DNA of 64,000 nucleotides, from NCBI GenBank assembly GCA_947378845.1, contig CANCLQ010000003.1, positions 1-64,000 of the forward strand, written 5' to 3'. This DNA comes from Opitutia bacterium. GTDB lineage: Bacteria; Verrucomicrobiota; Verrucomicrobiia; Opitutales; UBA953. The notes under the pieces are model-generated. The model had not been told where the DNA came from. It worked only from the letters and a program-made list of their open reading frames with translations, and made no database searches. The position numbers and the translations under genes are program-made. Positions 17,753-26,188 of the stretch are shown here, one piece after another; position 1 is the stretch's first letter; each line of letters begins with the position of its first letter.

Positions 17753-19132
17753 GTGCCTAGCGTTGCTCCACATTTGGACATCGATGCTTCCGACCTGAAG
17801 CATTCTTGGCATCCGTTTACACAGATGAAGGAGTATGCGGATAATCCGCGAATCCATTTAGCGCGCGGTGAAGGATGTTGGTTAATCGATACCTCGGGCC
17901 GTCGGTATTTGGATGGCAACGCATCGGTCTGGACGAATGTGCACGGGCATAATGATTCGGATTTAAATGCGGCACTCAAATCACAGCTCGATCAAGTAGC
18001 ACACGTCACATTGCTGGGCATGAATCACGTCGTTGCGACGGAGCTTGCGGAAGATTTGTCGACGTTGACCGGCGGAAAGTTGGCACGCTGTTTTTATACC
18101 GACAACGGAAGTAACGCTGTAGAAGTCGCTTTGAAACTTTCTTTTCAGTACTGGCAGTTAGTGGGTCGACCCGCAAAGCGCGGCGTCATTGCGATGTCCG
18201 GCGCGTATCATGGAGATACGTTCGGTACGATGTCGGCCGGCGATCACCGAGGTTTTCACCAACGCTTTGAGCCATGGCTTTTTTCTTCGCATAAATTTTC
18301 AGCCCCCACGCACAGCGAATGTGCCGGCAGGATTCAGCAGTCGGATGCAAAAGTCTCTTTGCGTGAACTTGAAACACTTTTAAAAGCACAAGCGTCGGAG
18401 ACGGCGTGTTTGATTATTGAGCCTCGCGTGCAGGGAGCAGCAGGCATGATGCAGCAGCCAAAAGGCTTTATTAATGCGGTCGAAAAGCTCTGTCGTCAGT
18501 ACGACGTGCACTTAATTCTCGACGAAGTATTCACGGCGTTTGGTCGGCTGGGCGCGCTTACAGTAGCGGAACAAGAAGGCGTTACGCCTGACTTCCTTTG
18601 CCTAGCGAAAGGATTAACTGCGGGTTATTTGCCGATGGGCGCGACGCTGACTTCGGAAAAAATCTACCAAGCTTTCGAAGGAGATTTTTCGGAAGGACGT
18701 ACTTTCTTCCACGGTCATACATTTTCCGGAAATCCATTAGGCTGTGCAGTCGCACGTGCCTCGCTCAAGAAATTACGCCCCATGATTTCTTCGGGCCAAC
18801 TCACTGAAAGTGCCGCATTGCTCGGTAAGGAAATCGAATCAACCTTTTCTACTCACACTCACGTCGCTCGCTATCGCCAAGTTGGCTTAACTGGCGCCAT
18901 TGATTTTTGTCCAGCGAACCGCGAGCGTCGATGGACTGCGAGTTTACGTGCTGGCTACAAAGTTTCCTTAGCTGCACGTCGACACGGACTCATTATTCGT
19001 CCTTTGGGTGATAGCATTTTATTTGTTCCGCCGATTGCAATTAAGCCGGATGAAATCCGACACCTCATCAAAGCCGTGCGATTAGCAGCGGATGAAGTTT
19101 TACCCACTCTCCAAACCGATACACTTTCATAA
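17753..19132 (+). CDS. bioA: adenosylmethionine-8-amino-7-oxononanoate aminotransferase
   Basis: BioA converts KAPA to DAPA using SAM as amino donor and PLP as cofactor. The 459-residue protein shows HPFTQMKEY near the N terminus (typical of BioA), DGNASVWTNVHGH, the Asp of LILDEVFTAFGR, and the PLP Lys near 286 in CLAKGLTAGYLPMG. The start is GTG with AAGAGGG upstream. It is first of the biotin operon, directly downstream of the BirA-like site. Confidence 0.97.
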   Translation: MPSVAPHLDIDASDLKHSWHPFTQMKEYADNPRIHLARGEGCWLIDTSGRRYLDGNASVWTNVHGHNDSDLNAALKSQLDQVAHVTLLGMNHVVATELAEDLSTLTGGKLARCFYTDNGSNAVEVALKLSFQYWQLVGRPAKRGVIAMSGAYHGDTFGTMSAGDHRGFHQRFEPWLFSSHKFSAPTHSECAGRIQQSDAKVSLRELETLLKAQASETACLIIEPRVQGAAGMMQQPKGFINAVEKLCRQYDVHLILDEVFTAFGRLGALTVAEQEGVTPDFLCLAKGLTAGYLPMGATLTSEKIYQAFEGDFSEGRTFFHGHTFSGNPLGCAVARASLKKLRPMISSGQLTESAALLGKEIESTFSTHTHVARYRQVGLTGAIDFCPANRERRWTASLRAGYKVSLAARRHGLIIRPLGDSILFVPPIAIKPDEIRHLIKAVRLAADEVLPTLQTDTLS

Positions 19133-19146
19133 ATAAATATAACATT

Positions 19147-20223
19147 ATGCCTAACCTCACCGAAGCCCGTGCCCTGTATGATTTGCCTCTGAACACCTTG
19201 ATTTATAAGGCTCAGCAGGCTCACCAAGCCCACCAAGATCCCGCAGGTGTGCAGTTGTGTACGCTGAAGTCGATCAAGACTGGGGCCTGTCCAGAAGACT
19301 GCGCCTATTGTCCGCAGTCCGTGCACCACAACACCTTCGTGGAGAGCGAGGCGTTGATGGAAACGGAAACCATTTTAAAGGATGCTCAACGCGCGAAAGC
19401 GGGAGGTGCGACACGTTTCTGTATGGGTGCAGCTTGGCGTCGTGTGGCTGATGGTAAGCAATTTGATAGCGTTCTAAAAACCGTTTCGGGCGTGAAAGAC
19501 CTCGGACTAGAAGTTTGCTGTACGCTTGGCATGGTTACGGAAGCTCAGGCCACGCGTTTAAAATCGGCCGGTTGCGATGTCTACAATCACAACCTTGATA
19601 CATCACGTGAGCACTATTCCAAAATTATCACTACGCGCACTTACGATGATCGCCTGCAAACGCTTTCGAATGTTCGTAAGGCTGGACTCGAAGTTTGCTC
19701 AGGAGGAATCATTGGTATGGGCGAGACCGTGGATGATCGTCTGAAGATGTTGGTTGAATTGGCGAGTTTGGATCCGCAGCCAGACTCCGTGCCAATCAAC
19801 GCATTAGTCGCAGTCGAAGGAACGCCTTTAGCCGGAAGAAAGTTTGTCGATACGATTGAATTCGTCCGCACTGTCGCCATCGCCCGTATTCTTATGCCTA
19901 AAGCGATGGTGCGTCTCTCGGCGGGTCGTGCCAATATGACCGATGAAACGCAGGCTCTTTGTTACTTGGCTGGCGCGAATTCGATTTTCTTGGGCGAAAA
20001 ACTTTTGACCACGGGAAATCCAGACATCGAAGAAGATATGAATTTAATGAAGCGACTCGGCTTGCACCCATTGCATCCCGATGAAGCTCGCCGTGTGCAC
20101 CGCGGAGAAATTGCTCCAGCATCGGCGAAGGCGGCAGCATGGCCCAATCCCGCTGAACTCGTCGCTGCGCAGGGCGAAGACGATTCCTGCGAGGGTGGTG
20201 GCTGCGGTTGTTCATCTAAATAA
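19147..20223 (+). CDS. bioB: biotin synthase
   Basis: A radical-SAM enzyme that inserts sulfur into dethiobiotin. The 358-residue protein has the CxxxCxxC cluster motif in GACPEDCAYCPQS (Cys 48, 52 and 55), and the second-cluster ligand regions, including VCCTLGM, YNHNLDTS and RLSAGRANM. The tail ends in a Cys/Gly-rich segment (CEGGGCGCSSK). It starts 14 bases after bioA. Confidence 0.98.
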   Translation: MPNLTEARALYDLPLNTLIYKAQQAHQAHQDPAGVQLCTLKSIKTGACPEDCAYCPQSVHHNTFVESEALMETETILKDAQRAKAGGATRFCMGAAWRRVADGKQFDSVLKTVSGVKDLGLEVCCTLGMVTEAQATRLKSAGCDVYNHNLDTSREHYSKIITTRTYDDRLQTLSNVRKAGLEVCSGGIIGMGETVDDRLKMLVELASLDPQPDSVPINALVAVEGTPLAGRKFVDTIEFVRTVAIARILMPKAMVRLSAGRANMTDETQALCYLAGANSIFLGEKLLTTGNPDIEEDMNLMKRLGLHPLHPDEARRVHRGEIAPASAKAAAWPNPAELVAAQGEDDSCEGGGCGCSSK

Positions 20224-20226
20224 TTC

Positions 20227-20862
20227 ATGTCCGTCATCTTCGTCACTGGGAGCGACACCGCCGTGGGCAAAACTCACGTGTCGGGTTTGTTGGCGCGTCG
20301 CTTGGCGAAGTCAGGTCGCGTGCAAGTGATTAAGCCAGTGGAGTCGGGCGCAGGCGTTGGTCGCCCCGCAGATGCGCCGCGTGCAGCGGGAAGTTGGGCC
20401 GAGCCACACACATTGCTTTCTCTGCCTGAACCTTTGGCACCGCTCGCAGCGGCCGAGCGAGCGGGCAAGAAATTATCATTACCTCGGTTGGTGAATGCCT
20501 ATCGCAAGCTGCCATCCTCAACCCATCGTGTCATTGAAGGTGCGGGCGGAGTAGCTGTACCGATTGATTCTTCGGGCTTAGATTGGGCCGATTTCGTAAA
20601 AGCGATTCAGCCCGACCTGGTTGTCGTCGTCGTGGAAGATCGTCTTGGCGCTATTAATCAGGCACGACTTGCGGTGGCATATTTAAAATCTAAAAAAATT
20701 AAAACCACCGTAGCGGTTTGGTTGAATGCAGCTCACGTGCGGCCCTCGAGGGAGGTTTTAAAAGCGAACCGCGATGGCATCATTCAATCGAAGATTAAAC
20801 TCGCAGGTGAATCGGGTTATAAAAAACAAAAGCCAATTTTCTCCGCTACTTTACTTCGGTGA
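20227..20862 (+). CDS. bioD: dethiobiotin synthetase
   Basis: ATP-dependent ureido ring closure of DAPA. The 211-residue protein has the P-loop TGSDTAVGKTHVSG (about residues 7-20), VIKPVESGA and the EGAGGVAVPI motif. It starts three bases after bioB and its stop overlaps the bioF start (GTGA). Confidence 0.95.
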   Translation: MSVIFVTGSDTAVGKTHVSGLLARRLAKSGRVQVIKPVESGAGVGRPADAPRAAGSWAEPHTLLSLPEPLAPLAAAERAGKKLSLPRLVNAYRKLPSSTHRVIEGAGGVAVPIDSSGLDWADFVKAIQPDLVVVVVEDRLGAINQARLAVAYLKSKKIKTTVAVWLNAAHVRPSREVLKANRDGIIQSKIKLAGESGYKKQKPIFSATLLR

Positions 20863-22004
20863 TTTCACTTTGGCTCAGTCGTTTGAAAAAGTCTCTCACT
20901 GAACGCGAGGCTCAAGGCTTGCTGCGTCAGCTGCATGCGCGAACCAGTTCGGAGGCACATTTGAACTTAGCCGATAACGATTATTTAGCTTTATCCAAAG
21001 ACCCAAGCGTCATCGCTGCCGCTGAGTCTGCATTGCGAGAGTGGGGCGCATCTTCTTCTGCTTCACCATTAGTGAGTGGCTATACAGCCTTGCATGAGGA
21101 GCTGGAGAAAAAGTTGGCCGCTTGGCATGGGTATCCGCACGGAATTATTTTTAATACTGGCTACGCAGCTAATGCGGCAGTGTTGGGCGGAATACCGCGC
21201 GAGGGTGACCTAGTTTTGGCCGATCGATTAATTCACGCGAGCATGCTGTCTGGTATAGAGTCTTCGGGGGCAAAGCTCGTTCGCTTTCCGCATAATGACC
21301 TCGATACTTTAGAATTAAAATTAACGGAAGCGGTCAATCATACCGGCGCCGTTTTTGTCGTCACCGAAAGTGTTTACTCGATGGATGGCGATAGCCCTGA
21401 CTTGAAGAGACTCAGTGAATTACGTGAGCGATTTGGGTTTTGTTGGATATTGGATGAGGCACATGCCACGGGCTGGCATGGTGCAACAGGCTCCGGCCTG
21501 CAAGAAGAGCAGGGCGTTCGTGGGGCTGCGGATATTGTGGTTGGAACGCTCGGCAAGGCCCTTGGTTCTCAAGGTGCATATGTGTTAAGTCGTGAGGCCG
21601 ATGTTCGTGCGTCACTGATTAATTTTTCAGGAGAATTTATTTATTCAACCTACCTTGCTCCTTCGTCGGCCGCAGCTGGCTTGGCGGCGATTAAACGAGC
21701 CGAAGCATTAGCCGAGGAGCGTGCTGCATTGCATGTTCTGTCGCGCGAATGGCGTGGGGCACTGACTGCGGCAGGGTTTGTGGTGCCAGAGGGGCATTCG
21801 GCAATTATTCCAATTGTTCTAGGTGATGCGAATCGCACCGTGCATTTTGCAAAAAAATTAAAAGACGCCGGCATCAAGGTTTCGGCAATTCGTCCACCCA
21901 CTGTACCAGCGGGAACTGGGCGATTGCGTATTTCACTGCGACGTGGATTAACGTCAGCACATCTAAATAAATTTATTACCGCGATGAAGGAGGCGGCCTT
22001 ATGA
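20859..22004 (+). CDS. bioF: 8-amino-7-oxononanoate synthase
   Basis: A PLP enzyme joining pimeloyl-ACP (or pimeloyl-CoA) with alanine. The 381-residue protein shows LADNDYLALS, YAANAAVLGG, the Asp and His of ILDEAHATGWHG, and the PLP Lys near 233 in TLGKALGSQGAY. The GTG start overlaps the bioD stop, and the end overlaps the next ATG; both are signs of translational coupling. Confidence 0.96.
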   Translation: MISLWLSRLKKSLTEREAQGLLRQLHARTSSEAHLNLADNDYLALSKDPSVIAAAESALREWGASSSASPLVSGYTALHEELEKKLAAWHGYPHGIIFNTGYAANAAVLGGIPREGDLVLADRLIHASMLSGIESSGAKLVRFPHNDLDTLELKLTEAVNHTGAVFVVTESVYSMDGDSPDLKRLSELRERFGFCWILDEAHATGWHGATGSGLQEEQGVRGAADIVVGTLGKALGSQGAYVLSREADVRASLINFSGEFIYSTYLAPSSAAAGLAAIKRAEALAEERAALHVLSREWRGALTAAGFVVPEGHSAIIPIVLGDANRTVHFAKKLKDAGIKVSAIRPPTVPAGTGRLRISLRRGLTSAHLNKFITAMKEAAL

Positions 22005-22618
22005 AGATAGGTTGGATCGGCGGTTGGGGTATTTCATTGGACGCGATTCGTCCACTGGCGGTGGCACATGCGCCGGATGCTGAGCACTTAATTTTTCCGC
22101 CTGTATTGGGCGCGGCTGAACATTTAATAGGATGCGATCGGGTGATCGGTTGGTCGCTTGGTGCACATCTATTACTCGAAGCTGCTGCCCGCGGAGTTAA
22201 ATTGCCCACGCAGGTTTTATTAATTGCGCCCTTCACATCATTTTGCGCGGAGCATGGAAAGTGTGGAAAAGTTTCTGAAACGCAGGTGCATTGGTTGAAG
22301 CGTTGGATTGAGAAAGAGCCAGCAGCAGCGCTTGCTGATTTTCGTCAACGTGCCGGACTGCGTCCGGCATCCGATAATAATCTTCCTTACGAAAAAGAGT
22401 ACTTGCTGGCGGGCTTAAGTATTTTAACCGAGCCAGCAGGAATTGCTTTAATCTCCTTTGCGCGACAGGGTTTGCCAGAGGGCTGGGAAGCGTACGTAGG
22501 TGCCGATGATCGACTATTAAATCCAGAGGGTGTTTGCCAAGCGGTAGTCGGCTGCCAAATAATCGAAGGCGTCGGACATGACTTGGCCGACTTTTTAAAT
22601 ACCCCGTCGTCACTATGA
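22001..22618 (+). CDS. alpha/beta hydrolase, probable pimeloyl-ACP methyl ester esterase
   Basis: A 205-residue hydrolase with the nucleophile elbow GWSLGA (Ser 52), a probable Asp near 170 (YVGADDRL) and the catalytic His near 193 (GVGHDLADF). Its place between bioF and bioC, overlapping both by four bases, says it removes the methyl ester from pimeloyl-ACP, the job of BioH, BioG and similar non-homologous esterases. The sequence is short and not clearly BioH; it may be BioG or another replacement type, so no symbol is given. Confidence 0.85.
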   Translation: MKIGWIGGWGISLDAIRPLAVAHAPDAEHLIFPPVLGAAEHLIGCDRVIGWSLGAHLLLEAAARGVKLPTQVLLIAPFTSFCAEHGKCGKVSETQVHWLKRWIEKEPAAALADFRQRAGLRPASDNNLPYEKEYLLAGLSILTEPAGIALISFARQGLPEGWEAYVGADDRLLNPEGVCQAVVGCQIIEGVGHDLADFLNTPSSL

Positions 22619-23316
22619 GATTTAACGAATGCGCTCGCAGTTACGATGAGCACGCCGCTCCCCAGCGTCGTTTCGCCGAGGCCTTGGCGGCATTCGCACC
22701 TTTTCATCGCGGAGCGAAAGTTACAGAGTTGGGTGCCGGCACTGGTTTCTTAACGGCCGCATTATTAGCGCAGGGTGTTAGAGTTGAAGCTACAGATGGT
22801 TCGCCTGAAATGGTCGCGGTCGGAAAAGAAAACGTACCAACCGCTGATTGGAAAGTGCATGATGCGTTCACCGAAATTCCTTCAACGTCCGCTATCGCTT
22901 CATCTGGTTTGTTGCATTGGGCGGCTGATCCAGGTGTTGTTTTACGTCATTGGCATAACGCATTGCCCAAAGGCGGACGTTTACTCTTAGGTGTTCCGTG
23001 TGACCCATGCCTCTTTGAATTGCGTGATTTAATGGGCGAGGGGCCATTGCGTTGGCGCGATGAAGCACAATGGTTGCAGCTTTTAAGCCGTGCCCGCTTC
23101 GATGTAAAAGCCCACGGAGTTTTGGAGTTAGAGCAAACTTATGGTTCGACCCTGGATTTATTCCGCACACTGCACGGCAGTGGAGTCACAGGTGCGCCGC
23201 GTATGAGTCCCGGAACCTTGCGTGAATTAATCCGCGACTATGATCGACTACACGCCAAGGGCGATGGAGTGATCGCAACTTGGGCGTGGCTTTTGGTGGA
23301 CGCTGTTGCCCTTTAA
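22615..23316 (+). CDS. bioC: malonyl-ACP O-methyltransferase
   Basis: BioC methylates malonyl-ACP to start pimelate synthesis on the fatty acid machinery. The 233-residue protein starts with the RFNECARSYDEHAAPQ region, where BioC usually has R-F-x-x-A-A-x-x-Y-D-x-x-A-x-x-Q. Its SAM motif VTELGAGTGFLTAAL is at about 35-49, followed by ASSGLLHWAADP. It closes the operon and overlaps the convergent rnhB by four bases. Confidence 0.93.
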   Translation: MRFNECARSYDEHAAPQRRFAEALAAFAPFHRGAKVTELGAGTGFLTAALLAQGVRVEATDGSPEMVAVGKENVPTADWKVHDAFTEIPSTSAIASSGLLHWAADPGVVLRHWHNALPKGGRLLLGVPCDPCLFELRDLMGEGPLRWRDEAQWLQLLSRARFDVKAHGVLELEQTYGSTLDLFRTLHGSGVTGAPRMSPGTLRELIRDYDRLHAKGDGVIATWAWLLVDAVAL

Positions 23317-24059
23317 TTAAAATCGAATTCTGGATGTGATTCAGGCGGAGGCTCTTCGCCCGCTAGAATGCCGCGCACAAAAAGTTCGCGATGCTCTGCG
23401 CATGGGCCCAGTCGACGCAGCACTTCGACATGTTCGGGGGTGCCGTAACCTTTATGTGTGCCAAAACCGTATTCGGGATAGTTCGCATCCATTTGTTGGA
23501 GCAGTTTATCGCGCTCAACTTTGGCAACAATTGAAGCGAGGGCGATCGCGAGACTTTTTCCATCACCCTTCTTTACTGCTTCATGTGCCCAAGCAAACGG
23601 GCGAAGGGGCAAGCCATCAACGAGAACTAAAAAGTTTTTTTCCTCACTCCGTCCAAATAATTCACCTTCGGTGCCAGCAGCAGGGAAGAGTGGCGCCAGT
23701 GCGCCTTGTGCGAGTTGGGTGAGGCAGCGCCCCATAGCAATTCGTGTAGCACCCAAAATATTATGCGCAGAGATTTCTAGAACCGACGCTTGGGCCCAGA
23801 CGGCGCGAAGTTTTCCTTCGGCATGCATCTGGATGATTTTTTCGTGAAGCTCCGCACGTTTTCCTGGCGAAAGTTTTTTAGAATCATTTGCGCCCGATAA
23901 TTTTCGCACCCAGCCCGCCTCGCTGTAAAATCCTGCATCGAGAAGAACTGCGGCAGCGACGACGGGTCCGCAGAGCGACCCGCGACCCGCTTCATCGATA
24001 CCAGCAATACCTGGGCGACCATGGCCCCTTTTGCGATCAAAGGAGACGAGAGACGCCAT
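23313..24059 (-). CDS. rnhB: ribonuclease HII
   Basis: Cleaves RNA in RNA-DNA hybrids, including single misincorporated ribonucleotides. The 248-residue protein has the catalytic pair in GIDEAGRGSLCGPVV (Asp 22, Glu 23), a later Asp in VLVDGLPL, and AIALASIVAKVERD with the final catalytic region. It is the second gene of a pair with RNase HIII, four bases apart. Confidence 0.96.
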   Translation of the reverse strand: MASLVSFDRKRGHGRPGIAGIDEAGRGSLCGPVVAAAVLLDAGFYSEAGWVRKLSGANDSKKLSPGKRAELHEKIIQMHAEGKLRAVWAQASVLEISAHNILGATRIAMGRCLTQLAQGALAPLFPAAGTEGELFGRSEEKNFLVLVDGLPLRPFAWAHEAVKKGDGKSLAIALASIVAKVERDKLLQQMDANYPEYGFGTHKGYGTPEHVEVLRRLGPCAEHRELFVRGILAGEEPPPESHPEFDFN

Positions 24060-24062
24060 GAA

Positions 24063-25073
24063 TTACTCGGCCTTCTTGCGGCCCTTGAAAGGTTTAGGTG
24101 CGGGAGGTTCAAGTCCGCGTGCTTCATAGGCGGTCTTGAAGTGCAGCTTCGCAAAGTTGACTAAGATGGCGGGACCGAGTCGTCCGACTAATTCGGTCGC
24201 AGCGGCTTTCGCTTCGGCTCCAGAGCCTTTGGGGAGCTTAACTCCGCCGTCTAAGGAAAGTCTTTCTAATTCACGAACAAAAGTGGCGCGAGCGACGATG
24301 GAAGCGGCGGCGACGACGGGATCCGATTCCGCTTTGGTGCGCATGCGCAAATCAAACGTCACTCCCTTGCGGGCGAGTTCTTTTTGTACGAGTGGCTCTT
24401 CGGAGAATTGGTCAAGCAGGCCCCACGCTGGTTTGCGACCGTGAGCTAATTCAAATCCTTTGAGGGCTTCTTCGCACGACGTGGCGTGCATCCAGCCGAG
24501 CAGACGGTTGAGGTTTTTTCCAAAACGCGAGTGCAGCTCATTGTATTTAGCCATGCGCGCAAATGTCGTCCGCACCGATACGCCAGGAGTTTCGCGAATC
24601 ACTTTATCAAGTTCGGCGATTTTTGTGTCAGTTAATTTTTTCGAATCTTTGATGCCGAGTTCAATCCACTGTCTGACCATATCGCCCGTGGCGATAACGC
24701 AGGCAGAGACTACGGGGCCGAAGAGATCCCCCTTGCCCGATTCATCAAGCCCGGCATGCTCTTCGAACCATTCGGGATTCAGTTCAGCGTCGTAACCAAG
24801 AAGGGCCTGTCCCGTGACGTCGGGTTCTAAGGTGAACTTCACAAATTCTTCGGTGCCCTTGCCAGAGATGACGCATTTGCCCGATTGGTAATGCACTACG
24901 TTGACACTGGGTCCTTTGAAAGCGAAGGCTGCGTGGTCGACCACTGCTGAGACCCAGCCTTTTTCTATAAGTATTTTATGAAGGGCATCCGCTTGTTTGG
25001 AATCGAGTTTAACGGTATGCATCGAAACCTTTTTAGGGGTATCTTCAGAGTCCGGTTTTGCCTTTCGCTTCAT
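24063..25073 (-). CDS. rnhC: ribonuclease HIII
   Basis: A 336-residue RNase H of the HIII type. The N-terminal TBP-like substrate-binding domain (about residues 18-82) precedes the catalytic domain with GLDESGKGDLFGPVV (Asp and Glu at about 110-111). It is distinguished from HII by the longer N-terminal domain and the DESGKGD motif. ATG at 25073 is preferred to a TTG at 25082. HIII is less common than HII outside Firmicutes, and adjacency with rnhB suggests related but divided work. Confidence 0.94.
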   Translation of the reverse strand: MKRKAKPDSEDTPKKVSMHTVKLDSKQADALHKILIEKGWVSAVVDHAAFAFKGPSVNVVHYQSGKCVISGKGTEEFVKFTLEPDVTGQALLGYDAELNPEWFEEHAGLDESGKGDLFGPVVSACVIATGDMVRQWIELGIKDSKKLTDTKIAELDKVIRETPGVSVRTTFARMAKYNELHSRFGKNLNRLLGWMHATSCEEALKGFELAHGRKPAWGLLDQFSEEPLVQKELARKGVTFDLRMRTKAESDPVVAAASIVARATFVRELERLSLDGGVKLPKGSGAEAKAAATELVGRLGPAILVNFAKLHFKTAYEARGLEPPAPKPFKGRKKAE

Positions 25074-25120
25074 TGCTTCCAAGGTCTACTCGTCTTCGTG
25101 CTTAAATCCAGCCCCATCCC

Positions 25121-26188
25121 ATGCAACCTAACCAACAAAAGCTGATTTCGGCAGCTCCGGCACTTCGTAAGGCCTTGTTGTGGTGGTTTATGAAGCATCA
25201 AAGACCGATGCCATGGAGGCAAAAAATTTCGGCCTACCGTACAGTAGTTTCGGAACTCATGTGCCAGCAAACGCAGATTGCTACCGCCACGCCTTATTTT
25301 GAACGGTGGGTGGCGCGATGGCCCGACTTCAAAGCACTCGCAAAAGCGTCGGAGTCCGATGTTTTAAAGTTATGGGCCGGCTTAGGATATTATAGTCGGG
25401 CAAGAAATTTACTCCGACTCGCGAAAGAAGTGGCGCTGCTTAAGGAAACTCCGCGGACAGCGGAGGCTTGGCAGCAATATCCTGGCGTTGGTCCTTATAC
25501 GGCCGCAGCAATCGCCAGTATTGCATTTCGAGAGCCTGTGGCAGTCGTGGATGGAAATGTGATTCGCGTTCTCGCACGACTGACGGGGCATCGTGCACTA
25601 ATGAAAAACGGCATAACCGCAGCGCGACATTTTACGCCGCTCGCTAATCAGCTCGTCGCCGCACAATCGCCAGGGGATTTTAATCAAGCCATGATGGAGT
25701 TAGGTGCGACAGTCTGCCGCAAGGCATCGCCTGACTGTTCTGCCTGCCCGCTGTCGCGTTGGTGTGTCGCGAAAGCGCAGAAGACGACGGCACTGATCCC
25801 TAAATTTGAAACCAAAAAGCGAACGGTTCAACAAGTGCATCGTGCGCTTATCATGAAAGACCGAAAAATTTTACTGCACCGACAAGATTCGCAGGCTCGT
25901 CGCTTAGCGGGAGTGGCGGAGATTCCTGATATTCAAAATCTAAATATAAAAACAAAGACGGCGCCGGTATTTGTGAAGCGACGCACGATTGGTCAGGTGA
26001 CGTATGAAGAAAATTTAATTGTGCTGAAGTTAAACAAGTCGGTGCAGCAATCCATTCACCGCAGCGCGCAATGCGAATGGGTGGACGTCGATCAGCTGGA
26101 CGACGCTGCGGTGAGCGGTCCACACCGGCGCTGGTTGGCGGAGTGGCTTAGTCTAAGCGATCAGCCAAAGCTCGGCAGACGGACTTAA
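25121..26188 (+). CDS. mutY: A/G-specific adenine DNA glycosylase
   Basis: Removes adenine paired with 8-oxoguanine. The 355-residue protein has catalytic Glu 45 in SELMCQQTQ, the HhH motif PGVGPYTAAAI, catalytic Asp 144 in VVDGNVIRVLAR, and the [4Fe-4S] cysteines at 199, 206, 209 and 215. The C-terminal part (about 230-345) matches the NUDIX-like 8-oxoG recognition domain in position. Its 3' end overlaps the convergent pap by 41 bases. Confidence 0.96.
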   Translation: MQPNQQKLISAAPALRKALLWWFMKHQRPMPWRQKISAYRTVVSELMCQQTQIATATPYFERWVARWPDFKALAKASESDVLKLWAGLGYYSRARNLLRLAKEVALLKETPRTAEAWQQYPGVGPYTAAAIASIAFREPVAVVDGNVIRVLARLTGHRALMKNGITAARHFTPLANQLVAAQSPGDFNQAMMELGATVCRKASPDCSACPLSRWCVAKAQKTTALIPKFETKKRTVQQVHRALIMKDRKILLHRQDSQARRLAGVAEIPDIQNLNIKTKTAPVFVKRRTIGQVTYEENLIVLKLNKSVQQSIHRSAQCEWVDVDQLDDAAVSGPHRRWLAEWLSLSDQPKLGRRT

